Source: Echinarachnius parma | Taxonomy: Eukaryota > Echinodermata > Echinoidea > Clypeasteroida > Echinarachniidae | Length of the DNA stretch: 64,000 nucleotides | Assembly: GCA_037951105.1 (NCBI GenBank) | Contig: JBAMJV010009099.1 | Span: 1-64,000 of the forward strand | Reading direction: 5' to 3' | Part shown: piece by piece, positions 23,401 through 32,186 of the stretch | How the letters are laid out: every line of letters begins with the position of its first letter | Numbering within the stretch: position 1 is the stretch's first letter | The notes under the pieces: generated by a model | Told to the model about the DNA's origin: nothing | Seen by the model: only the letters and a program-made list of their open reading frames with translations | Database searches by the model: none | Position numbers and translations under genes: made by a program

Positions 23401-24676
23401 CAAATATCTTTTAATAAAAGGAAAAGGTTAGGTTCTTCCAAAATGTGCATGTCTGTACGGTTGCATCTAAAATCTTGTGATATAATGAAACAGAAAAGTG
23501 ATGTTATCCGTCGGAAGTAAGCTGCAAAAATGTAAGGTACAGGGTGGGTCAACCAAAATGCAACCCACAAACCCTCCATAGATGAAAGGACCTAGTTGCC
23601 CAAAACATGGTAAAGCTAGCTAATCTGTCCAGAGGAAGATACCTTTTACATCACAGGCCAGGTGATGCACATGTATGCATGTACCAATGAATGAAGCAAG
23701 CTGCCAAACATGTCGGGTATGAGAAGATTTCATAATTTGTTATTGTTATGAACCAAGAACCCAGGCAGCTTTCTCCAAGGAAATGAATCACATACTAGTG
23801 ATATGCTCTTCTTTGCTAATTACTTTTCAATGTTTAATGCAAAAATGTATTAAAAATATGGCAACAATATGACTTAAACCTAACAATGCTCTCTCTATCA
23901 GGGCATCATATGACCTGCACGCAGCCCACCAGGCTGCCAAGCTGATGACATCACTTCCTCCCACAATGCCTTGGGTGCCCCTGGACCCCAACGCTCCGTA
24001 CGCCAGCAAGAAATGGCAGGGCCGCTCCCCTCTGACGTTCCCCCCATGCCCTCCTAACTTCAAGCATCGTAAGCACATAATAATAATGAGGATGGTGGTG
24101 ATTATTTTTATAATGTTTAATTTGTACTTATGTGGGGTAATGGTTGTAGTGTTGGTGGTAATAATGATGATGCATATGATTTTGATGATGTTGCTAATGG
24201 TAGTGCTGACGATCATGATGGTAGTAATAATGGTGATTTAGATGATACAGGCAATAATGATGACAATGATAATGACAAGATAATGAGTTTAGTAGTTATT
24301 TGATTCTATTTTGTTTACATTGTAGGTTGAGAATGATAGTGGTAGCGGTGGTGGTGGTGATTGTAGTGATGATTGTAGTAGTGGTGGTGATGATCATGTT
24401 GATGGTGAAGATTGAGTTGATAATCCAGATGTCTATGATGGATATGATTATGATGATGATGCTGTTGATGGTTATTGTGGTTACAGTCATGATAACAATT
24501 ATTTTTGTTCAAATTAAATTAGATTTATATATGAGTATTGTTTTCAAAACTCTTCACATCTAACCCCTACTATTACTTTTTCTATTTCTTCTCCAGCTTC
24601 TACATTCCATGAGCAGCATGAACAACGTGGAAGAAGCAACAAAAAGAAGAAGAGAAACAAGAGATTTGGACCATAA
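11500..24676 (+). CDS. ICE2: Little elongation complex subunit 2 (ICE2/NARG2)
   Basis: ICE2 works with ICE1 and ELL in the little elongation complex, which supports RNA polymerase II (and III) transcription of small nuclear RNA genes. Twelve coding exons join in phase: 11500-11717, 12642-12942, 13574-13693, 14077-14214, 15504-15605, 16289-16430, 17208-17359, 18406-20992, 21504-21588, 22049-22192, 23902-24068, 24597-24676. The product is about 1411 aa. Recognisable family segments are SLLTLVNNHAPLYDQQWEIP (about residues 322-337; human SLFTLLNNHGPTYKEQWEIP) and the C-terminal NARG2 domain (about 1170-1385) with YSLWKFGRLRLLVRS, LYHILVKLAGLSEGRYLL and MPWVPLDP. The tail ends in a basic KKKKRNKR. 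Human ICE2 is 982 aa; the excess is mainly one 2587-nt acidic, Ser/Lys-rich exon 8. The ATG at 11500 aligns with the human N-terminus; an upstream TTTGCTCAG acceptor at 11425 suggests a 5' UTR exon boundary. Exons 4, 7, 10 and 12 have tandem copies. Confidence 0.93.
11727..12215 (+). repeat. GATGGT/GATGAT minisatellite in ICE2 intron 1
   Basis: Nearly uninterrupted GAT and GGT triplets begin about 9 bp past the exon 1 donor (11718). Frames here translate as poly-DG, poly-MV and poly-H and are artefacts. A second short GATGAT run is at 12279-12310. Confidence 0.95.
13042..13200. repeat. Interspersed repeat shared with 47068-47232
   Basis: The phrases CTCAATGCCCATGAG, GGGAGTGGAGATGGTGCACA, CTGGTTTGC and GATTATCAATCATATTAGGC occur in the same order and spacing at 47068-47232. 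Both end in TATATTATTAT, a SINE-like tail. Confidence 0.75.
14260..15262 (+). repeat. Tandem array of extra ICE2 exon-4 copies (copies 2-7)
   Basis: After the standard exon 4, six further units follow with a period of 180-190 bp; the anchor CAACCC falls at 14151, 14335, 14525, 14709, 14897, 15080 and 15260. Copies 2-6 keep a GTAAGT or GTAGGT donor. Copies 3 and 6 keep a TTAG acceptor and an open frame. Copies 2, 4 and 5 have TGA near the original start but keep an internal TTCCTCAG acceptor in the same phase. Copy 7 breaks off without a donor. Confidence 0.9.
16571..16740. mobile_element. Small element flanked by 11-bp direct repeats
   Basis: ATTTGGTATAC stands at both 16560-16570 and 16741-16751, a clean 11-bp target duplication. 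Inside, ATTATATCATGTTATG is mirrored by CATAACATGATATATT. On the minus strand the centre reads CAGAAGAAG, then a hairpin GCCGGTAG/CTACCGGC, then GAAAC, which resembles a hammerhead core. A Penelope-like retroelement remnant is one possibility. Confidence 0.55.
16905..16987 (+). repeat. ~80-bp mini-repeat, copy 3 (diverged)
   Basis: Carries GATGGGCTATATACAGAGTA and ATGGGGATTTCAAAATCTCA, matching the cores at 4526-4604 and 5484-5563. TTAA ends are not preserved. Confidence 0.5.
16999..17075 (+). pseudogene. Truncated copy of ICE2 exon 7
   Basis: Preceded by an acceptor TATTCCAG, it reads VNSDSSSHEVVCVQKPLMKH against the real VNSDSSPHKVVCLQKPLMKH. It then diverges and has no recognisable donor. 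It lies about 210 bp upstream of the functional exon. Confidence 0.8.
17410..18010. repeat. Diverged MITE material in ICE2 intron 7
   Basis: The ends resemble the 53186-53417 family: CTAGCTTAGTTCTTTGCTAA at left and TAGACTTAGCAAGGAACTAA at right. The middle shows nothing recognisable. Confidence 0.4.
22264..22380 (+). pseudogene. Phase-compatible copy of ICE2 exon 10
   Basis: This 117-nt segment repeats most of exon 10 (VLVKLAGLSEGRYLLRHRPG) almost exactly, behind an AAATTAG acceptor and before a GTAGAT donor. Its entry and exit phases equal those of exon 10, so it could replace exon 10 or be added to it without a frameshift. It lacks the first nine codons of the exon. It may be a real alternative exon, despite the feature type used here. 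Confidence 0.7.
22407..23381 (+). mobile_element. Dispersed GCCTCCGCC/CCGT element, copy A1
   Basis: One of three copies in the window (also 29049-30185 and 58090-59035). Order: a hairpin-forming ATGCCTCCGCC...GGCGGAGGCAT-type head, a (CCGT)n tract (22459-22548), about six diverged internal units of roughly 120-150 bp, then GCGGAGGCATAA, a perfect palindrome TCGACTGCGCGCAGTCGA and the terminus GATCCATCTAG. It separates two exon-10 copies. No transposase is encoded, so it is non-autonomous. A terminal hairpin followed by CTAG and T is Helitron-like, but copy A3 does not keep CTAG. Confidence 0.85.
23605..23722 (+). pseudogene. Degenerate third copy of ICE2 exon 10
   Basis: Contains AAGATACCTTTTACATCACA, GGCCAGGTGATGCACATGTA and AAGCTGCCAAACATGTCGGG, paralleling exon 10, but with stops and substitutions. 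GTATGAG follows at the donor position. Confidence 0.7.
24080..24490 (+). repeat. GAT/GGT-rich tract in ICE2 intron 11
   Basis: Irregular ATGATGGTGGTGAT sequence begins about 11 bp after the exon 11 donor at 24069 and continues to about 24490. No gene-like frame. Confidence 0.8.
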
Positions 24677-25300
24677 ACTACCAAAAGCGTTCAAGTCCTT
24701 CACTTGCCTTGAAAACTGTCTGATGGCACCAACTGATTTTGAAGTGTGAGGCCACACAACTACTGTCGTAGAAGAGTCCTCGACTTGTTGCTCTATAAAT
24801 GTAAGCTTTATCAGTATGGTGGGAGATATAACAAGAGGATAAAGGGGAACAAGAGATTAGGACCATAAACTGTCAAAAGGGTTGAAGTCCTTCACTTGCC
24901 TTGAAAACTGTCGGGGGCACCATCTGATTTTGAATTCTGAGGACACACAACTACTGTTGAATAAAGCCCTCCGCACACAGAGCCGACTCGACCTGCTCCG
25001 ACTGATTCTCAGTCAGTCTAGAATCGGTTTCGCAATGTTGTAGCCGATTCAACATGTTGAATCGGCCTCGAATGATCTCAGACTGGCTCTCGACCGGCAA
25101 AACAGGAGTCCCGAGGCAACGTATACTGAGCTGAATCAACTGAAAAACAGTCGGATTGGGTCGAATCGGCTCTGTGTGCGGAGGGCTTTAGAGTCCTCGT
25201 CTTGTTGCTCTATAAATGTAAGCTTTATCGGCATGGTGGGAGATACAACTAGACAATGAAGGGGAAAAGGAGATGAGGACCATGACCGCCAAAAAAAGTT
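24677..25300 (+). repeat. Tandem repeats of the ICE2 last exon and 3' UTR
   Basis: A unit of about 185-190 bp containing AAGTCCTTCACTTGCCTTGA and CTCTATAAATGTAAGCTTTA starts in the last coding exon (from about 24650), repeats at about 24840, and continues after 25190. The MITE at 24964-25188 interrupts the second unit. The phrase GAGATTTGGACCATAAACT includes the real stop codon; its copy ATTAGGACCATAAACTG is about 190 bp downstream. Confidence 0.8.
24964..25188. mobile_element. TA-flanked MITE, AAGCCCTCCGCACACAGAGC termini
   Basis: Termini of about 27 bp are near-perfect inverted repeats, with TA on both sides (24962-24963 and 25189-25190). The interior resembles the element at 2227-2438. 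Its insertion creates an AATAAA at the left junction. Confidence 0.9.
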
Positions 25301-25309
25301 CTTTTATGC

Positions 25310-25485
25310 ACCTCTAGAAGAACTAGAGAGTACCAGGATGTTGCATCACAGCTATTCATTGCCATGGGTAATGGCATTACGCAATGTCAGGCAAGCCAGA
25401 TATCTCTGACCCAGTAGTTGCTCAAAATGCCATCAATTGTTCAGCTCTGACCGACTACCATTAGTTTGAATCAAAGAACAAGTTA
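25310..25485. mobile_element. Diverged relative of the 8472-8679 MITE
   Basis: Read in the opposite orientation it shares GCTATTCATTGCCATGGGT, CAATGTCAGGCAAGC and AGTAGTTGCT with that element. Termini are worn. Confidence 0.55.
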
Positions 25486-25520
25486 ATAGTAAATATATTA
25501 CTCATTGCGGATATAGTATC

Positions 25521-25806
25521 GGAAATAATATCGCTAGTGATATTCGTTTGTCTCGCAATGTATGATTGGTTGAGTACCCGTGTGCACCGGCCAATCGACG
25601 TTGTCCGTTATTGACCAATTAGGAACGTACTCGCTCATGCGAGATTGTGCGTTTGGAGCCAAAGAAGAGTATAAAACACGATTGCTTACATTAGATTATA
25701 ACACTTGACAAAGTGTTGCAGCGGCACACGAAACGTCGTGATCTTTTAGATTCCTAGTTGACCATACATTGCGAGACAAACGAATATCACTAGCGATATT
25801 ATTTCC
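25521..25806. mobile_element. MITE with 44-bp GGAAATAATATCGCTAGTG termini
   Basis: Left and right 44-bp ends are inverted copies (GGAAATAATATCGCTAGTGA / TCACTAGCGATATTATTTCC). The interior contains CTTGACAAAG, a hairpin and CGAAACG near 25706-25740, which resembles a hammerhead-type core. Confidence 0.85.
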
Positions 25807-25891
25807 AATAAAGAACAAGTTGTTCAGCATCATGACTATGTCATAACAAAAGAATGCGACTTAATCTGTAAGAGGACACTAGATGTAAATT

Positions 25892-26417
25892 AATGTGACC
25901 GGCTACAGCGAAACCCACCACTTGTTGGCAAAAATCATATTTGAGATTTATATATCATTTGAAAGGGCTATTCATCAGCTTTAAAGGGACTTAGTAACAT
26001 TGTCCAAATCCTCAAAATAAAATTGTAATTCTAGCGGTTCCTTTATACCTTGTTGTATTCGTATTAACAATAAAATCATGGGACAGCTTTCGGTTTTTCA
26101 AATTTCCCTTTCATTACAAAGATATGTATGATTGAAGTATTTAGATAAGAAAATCTCCGGGCGAGATTTTCATCCCTGTACAAAGTGAATGCAGTGAGTT
26201 GGTGAATATCACCCAATATCACTTTGCATTTTCGCTCATTACTTGGCCATACATTGTCCATTTGACCTGAAATTTTCACACAATACCCTGAGGACATATG
26301 AGATAACAACAGTATACATTGCATCAACCATTCATCAGTTTTTGCACATCTCAACAAAGTTACTAGATCCCTTTAATATGATACTTATTTGGGGGTTTTG
26401 CTATAGCTGGTCACGTA
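25892..26417. mobile_element. MITE with TGTGACCGGCTA termini, copy 1
   Basis: TGTGACCGGCTACAGCGAAA at left is matched at right by GGGTTTTGCTATAGCTGGTC in inverted form. A shorter sibling is at 48230-48480. Confidence 0.7.
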
Positions 26418-27017
26418 TATATGCCAAGTACTTTGTCATTGCAAACATTTGCCTTTCTTATGAGCCTGTCTTTATTTGTTCAAGACCCCTAGGGGTCTTA
26501 GCATGAGATACAAGATGATTTAGGTACTTGTCAAATTACTTTGGCAAACTATGCAAAGTTCTTATTTCAAAATTTATCAAAAGAGAAGAGATTGCTGGAG
26601 ATAATAGTGAAGCTTTGATAAGTTGTTGAATTAGAATTATATTTCAGCAAATTTAGCCAACACTTGATTTGTTAAGAGACATTAAGAAATGCACCACAAA
26701 ACAAAAATTGTTAAATCAAATAATCTCCACATACAATATAGTGATTAAGACCGGTTCTGACTAGATTGGACTGGTTTGAGCTAGTTTGTACTTGCCTCTA
26801 CAAGCTCCAATCCATTTAGGATTAGGGGTTGATGCCCTTTGTTTAGTTAATATGATTGGCTAATTTGATTTTTTTAATTTTAAATTTTTAAAGCAGAATG
26901 TGAATTGTTAATACTGGAGTAACTCCATTTCTCTACACCATGTTGTATAATTTTGTATGTATGTCAAAGTTGTGATATTGTGTTGGTATCTTATATATTT
27001 TATACAAGTTGATATGA

Positions 27018-27062
27018 AATAAAAATCATGTTCACAACAGAGAATTGTTTTGTCAATTTATT
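27018..27062. promoter_or_regulatory. Opposed polyadenylation signals of ICE2 and GPR155
   Basis: AATAAA on the plus strand (27018-27023) follows a T-rich stretch and would end ICE2 after a 3' UTR of about 2.3 kb. AATAAA on the minus strand (27057-27062) would end GPR155 after a 3' UTR of about 5.1 kb. Placement is inferred from hexamers alone. Confidence 0.35.
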
Positions 27063-28045
27063 GCGCATGCTTCTAAATACATGTCCTTTGTCGTTCTTGA
27101 AAGAAAATATATATATTTTTAACATCTGAACATTTTATCATTTACAGCACTTTCAAGGATTAGATAGACAATATCCATTGGGTTGTATGCATAAAAGTAA
27201 GGAATTGCGTTTGCACCGTTGTCTGTTTAGAACCATTACTGCTTGTACTTCAGGACCCTGTTTCGTGAAGCTTTTCCATTTGTTGTATTAAAATGTCCAA
27301 TATTATTGCTAATACTGTGAAAACGGCTAAAATGCAACGGGGGCCCAGAAGTCAATCCCTACATAAATGTAGTGACCATTATAAGCTGATCCCCAAGCAA
27401 AACCTTGCAAGAGCAATTTCTGATTTTAACGTATACAACCCAATGAACCCATTGTAATTTTCATAAACTGAACGCAGTACAAGTGGTAATGTTTGCAGAT
27501 TTTATGCACCTTTCATAAAGCAAGAATATTTTACAGGTATGCACGATTTTATGTAGATTTTGAATGGGTTGAAAACAGAGTATATACTACAATTATACAA
27601 CACTGCAAGTTTACACTCGGTAGGCATACAGTAGCAGTAATATTTTCTGAGTGTTGAGTGCTTATTATATAAAGCGTGCAAATTTGTTTTTGTATCTATA
27701 GCTCGGCGCAAAATTTTAATTGCACAAAAAACAATTTTACAGTAAATATCACATCACTTTCCCCATAGCCAATGGGGTGAAATCTATTCATACAACACAT
27801 AGTATTGTAGATTCTTTGGTTATGTGTTTATCATTACTATACAGATTGTAGAACAATGTGCACCAAACCTTGGTACAAATATGTTTTACCGTAAATCAAT
27901 ATGAATTAATAAAAACAGTAAATGAATATTAAGTTTTACATTAATACAAAGTAAGAGCATAACTTGTATTAGTTATTGAGCTGTCAAAGATATTTGAAAC
28001 ATACTGTTACGTCACATTCGAAGAATGACTCAATGCGTATTTACA
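27063..28045 (-). other. Non-coding spacer, possible GPR155 3' UTR
   Basis: No gene, structured repeat or TIR was recognised in this stretch. It looks single-copy within the window. Confidence 0.3.
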
Positions 28046-28365
28046 CAGGGCTCCACACACTTGCCTTTTTTGTCAGTGGCCCGGTCGGACCAGTGAAATA
28101 ATGTCTTCCCCCTTTGTGGTGGCCCGAAAGAAAAATTTACTGGCCCCAAAATGTTAGTTCATGAGTAAACTTTTTACTATTCAAAATTTGTGTACTTTTT
28201 CTTGATCAAACCTATGATTATAGAAAAAGCATAACATGGAAGAAAACAAGATTTTTCTCATTTTGTGATTGTCGGGTTGAAAATCTGCTTGCCCGATCGG
28301 GCCACCAAAATATGTCTTTTATACATTTTTCACTGGCCCCGGGCCAGGGCGAGTGTCAAGCCCTG
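28046..28365. mobile_element. hAT-like MITE, CAGGGCTC termini
   Basis: Starts CAGGGCTCCACACACTTGCC and ends GGCGAGTGTCAAGCCCTG. The flanks TATTTACA and ATTTTACA agree at six of eight positions, as expected for a worn 8-bp hAT duplication. Fragments of a related sequence lie at about 16040-16260 and 31330-31540. Confidence 0.6.
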
Positions 28366-28427
28366 ATTTTACAGATAGACGACGACGATGATGAGCACAA
28401 TCTTGTGATGGTTTCAACATGTGACCA

Positions 28428-28603
28428 GGGCCCTGTTGCAGAAAGAGTTGCAATCGATTGTAAAGTTGCAATGAATTGCAAGTCAGAAACTATTCACATC
28501 TTAACAAATCAGATTTGCGCATTTAGTGACATGATCTGACTTGGGATTAATTGCAACTTTACAATCTTTACAATCGCTTGCAAATCTTTCGGCAATGGGG
28601 CCT
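28428..28603. mobile_element. MITE with GGGCCCTGTTGCAGAAAG termini
   Basis: Left GGGCCCTGTTGCAGAAAGAG is mirrored by CTTTCGGCAATGGGGCC. Inner arms also pair (TTGTAAAGTTGCA / TGCAACTTTACAA). Confidence 0.7.
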
Positions 28604-29048
28604 AGCTCTGGCAAAATAATGCTCTTGTCAGGAAAAATCAATATCAAGATTTCTATAGTAATGTTACAAATTCATAAAAGAAATTAACATATTTGGCATC
28701 ACTACATGTATGTTAAATTCAAATTTCACTGAAAAAGACCCTCATGTTGCCAGAGCTGATCTTATAAAGCACACATAAACAGTCAAGTAAGCTCCAAAAT
28801 GGCAACAAAATTACTCCCCTCACAAAAGAAATGTATAAATAAATGAATAAGTAAGCACACATGGTCATAAGTTTACAAAGGTACCATACATTTTCTGAAA
28901 AAAAAAAAAAAAAAAAATTTCTGTAGAAGGGTGACATTTCATGCACACCCATAAACATTCACGTATAAAGGTCCAGAATGTAAACAAATTTATCGACCCC
29001 AACAAAAATAACAAAAATAAAAAAAAAAAAAAAAATAATAATAATAAC

Positions 29049-30185
29049 TAGATGGATCTTCGACTGCGCGCAGTCGAAAATGATGCCTCCGCCATTACGC
29101 AATTTATTTATGTCAAGCCCAAATCAACATGTACACAGAATTAATTCTGTCAACTCAATTTTGATGGTACTCTGTCTTTTAGATCTTGACGTATCACAAT
29201 TATGAGCTATAAGTGACCTTGACCTTTGCCCTCATGACCCCAAAATCTAATGACTACAATTGTTCCCTATTATACATTCAGGTATCAAGTTGGATTGAAA
29301 TCTGATATTCAGTTCTTGAGATTTCCAATCTCAAGCTACTTTTACATATAATGAGCCCTGTGACCTTTGACCTCATGACCCCCAAAATCTAATCAGTTCA
29401 TTGGCTCTCCAAGGAACATACATGTACCAAGTTTGGACAGAATCTGTCAATCCCTTCTTCAGATAACGCGATCACGAGATATTTTTGCATATATAATGAG
29501 CTCTGTGACCTTTGACCTTTGACCTCATGACCCCAACATCTAATCAGATCATTGGCCCCCCAAGATACATACATGTACCAAGTTTGGTCAGAATCAGTCA
29601 ATCCGTTCTTGAGATAACGCGATCACGAGCTATTTTTGCATATATAATGAGTTCTGTGACCTTTGACCTTTGACCTCATGACCCCAAAATCTAATCAGAT
29701 CATTGGCCCCCCAAGATACATACATGTACCAAGTTTGGTCAGAATCTGTCAATCCGTTCTTGAGAAAATGCGATCACGAGCTATTTTTGCATATATAATG
29801 AGCTCTGTGACCTTTGACCTTTGACCTCATGACCCCAAAATCTAATCAGATCATTGGCCCCCCAAGATACATACATGACCCAAGTTTGGTGAAAATCTGT
29901 TAATCGGTTCTTGAGATAACGCGATCACGAGCTATTTTTGCATATATAATGAGCTCTGTGACCTTTGACCTTTGACCTCATGAACCCAAAATCTAATCAG
30001 ATCATTGGCCCCCCAAGATACATACATGACCCAAGTTTGGTGAAAATCCGTTAATCGGTTCTTGAGATAACGCGATCACGAGAACGGGACGTACGTACGT
30101 ACGGACGTACGGACGGACGTACGTACGGACGGACGGACAACCCGAAAACATAATGCCTCCGGCTACTTCGTTGCGGAGGCATAAT
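29049..30185 (-). mobile_element. Dispersed GCCTCCGCC/CCGT element, copy A2
   Basis: Inverted copy of the A1 family: plus-strand TAGATGGATC, then the TCGACTGCGCGCAGTCGA palindrome, about six internal units at about 150-bp spacing, a GGAC/GTAC tract (30092-30138) and the GGAGGCATAAT head. Each well-kept unit holds TGACCTTTGACCTTTGACCT. Confidence 0.9.
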
Positions 30186-30326
30186 AAAACAAATGTTATG
30201 AAATTAATAAGCACACATACGGTTTTTAAATATAACCTGTATTTTCTGAAAATTAATATTTCCCTACAAGGGAGACATCATGCAAAATAATAGCTGCCTA
30301 TAGTCCAATACTAATAATAAATATTT

Positions 30327-30714
30327 TAAAGGGGACCACCAGGCAAAGAACAACACATAATTATATGTTTTGGTATCGTTGTGTGATATCAAATAGATGC
30401 CCAACATTTTGCAAAGAGTTGTGTAATTCATAAACGATGCAATTAATTACCGCCACTTATGGAACCATAATTATTGAATGGTTCCGTACGCGCCAATTCT
30501 ATTCAAGCGTACGTTTGGAGACAATAGAATCATGGACAAAAGGTAGTCTTTGTATGCTGACCCCTGAACACATGTTGTAGTATGGTGATGCTTTTATCCA
30601 ATTATATATTTTTTCTGAAAACCTATTCTTCTGAACTTTTTGGTGGAATGGACTTCTCAAAATGTTACCTTTTTAAAAATAAAAATATTATTTTTGGGTG
30701 GTGGTGCCCTTTAA
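30327..30714. mobile_element. MITE with TTAAAGGGGACCACCA termini, copy 1
   Basis: TTAAAGGGGACCACC at left, GTGGTGGTGCCCTTTAA at right. The interior contains GGTATCGTTGTGTGATATCA and is shared, in the opposite orientation, with 32881-33313. Confidence 0.75.
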
Positions 30715-30959
30715 CTTATCTTTGGTTTAGACCATAGAGTTATATACTAAAGTATATAACTCAATGGTTTAGACAGACAGACAGAGAGAGAGAGAGCAGT
30801 GAGATAGGAAGGGATGGTTGAATAGGAAAAGTGCACAAAAAAGAAGAAATGTTCTCTTTTGTATAATTCACAATTGTCAATACACTTCTTTGTGCAACAC
30901 GATTGTCAGAAACTATCTTCAGCAAATTTATGAAATGCCACTTTAAACGAAGCATTCTA

Positions 30960-31106
30960 CAGTCAAACCTGTCTATAGTGACCATCTAAGGGAAACAGGA
31001 AAAGTGGCCACTGTAGGCAGGTGATAGACACTAGTTAGTATCATTGTTAGCATCATAGGCAAGGTTGGCTGCTTTAGACAGGTGGCCGCAAAGACAGGTT
31101 TGACTG
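30960..31106. mobile_element. pogo/Tigger-like MITE, copy 3
   Basis: CAGTCAAACCTGTCTATAGT at left and GACAGGTTTGACTG at right, with TA on both sides. Slightly shorter than the 178-bp copies. Confidence 0.85.
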
Positions 31107-31554
31107 TATATAATGTTATACTACCAAGTTCAGTAACATTACATGGGCTTGATAATACTTGATTAATAGATCAAAAGGGAGAATACACATACATTTGAAC
31201 ATATTTTTAGATCATTATTATTGGGATATGCTCAATCAAGGAATTGAAAATAATAGTAAAAATACCTCTCTCAGTACAAATTAGTACAATTATCATTATG
31301 ATCTGGTGACCATTAGTCTTTTTATACTCCAAGCCTCCACACTAACTTTTTCTTTTACAACTTGCCCATTTAGGCAAATAAAATCATAAATGTGAACAAA
31401 ATACATGTGCTAGGAAGCTCAATCTGCTTGGCAAATATCTCTCTTGTCTGAAGATGAGATTTATATGTAAAGAATACAATTTTTATCTCGTAGTTTTAAC
31501 AAAAAGCTAGTTGCCCATTTGGGCAACCAAAAAAAAAAACATTAATGTATTTTC

Positions 31555-32060
31555 ACTTGTGAATTGCGCAATCTGTGGCTTTGCTCTGCCTCTTGTAAAA
31601 CGTTGCACTCCTCATCTTCTACATTCTTATCATCTCATCTTGCTTCTCCTCTTTCTCCTCCCATCATCTTCCGAGATGAATCTATAAAAGAGGTTCTTGT
31701 CATGGAAGTGATGCTCTTGATGACTGTGTTCTAGGATGCAACCAACCAGAATGCGTGCTGCATAATGGCTTTGCTCCACCTCTCATAAGACTTTTTAAAG
31801 CTTATCATCTCTCTTCTTCTCCTTCTCCTCTTTCTCCTCCCATCATCTTCCGAGATGAATCTATAAAAGAGGTTCTTGTCATGGAAGTGGTGCTCTTGAT
31901 GACTGTTCTATGATGCAACCAACCAGAAGGCTTGTTGCATAATCAGTGGCTTCGCTCCACCCCTATATAAGACTTTACACTCCTCCTCATCCTTTATCTT
32001 GACCTCCTCCTACTCCATTGTTCTCCGAGATGAATCTATAAAAAGATTTTGTTGTCATGG
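31555..32060 (-). pseudogene. Three decayed copies of the GPR155 terminal DEP exon
   Basis: Copies near 31560-31735, 31740-31925 and 31930-32090 each repeat the order GGCTTTGCTC...CTCTTGTAA, CTTCTCCTCTTTCTCC, CATCTTCCGAGATGAATCTA and TTCTTGTCATGGAAGTG. They match the coding exon at 32187-32427, with indels that break the frame. Spacing is about 180 bp. Confidence 0.8.
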
Positions 32061-32186
32061 AAATGATGTTCTTGATGACTAGAATACTAGAATACTACCA
32101 AGGAGAAGGCGCATTGCGTAATCAGTTGCTTCACTCTGCCTCTCGTAAGAGTTTTTACTTCTCATCTCCCCCAGTCTTATCATCTA

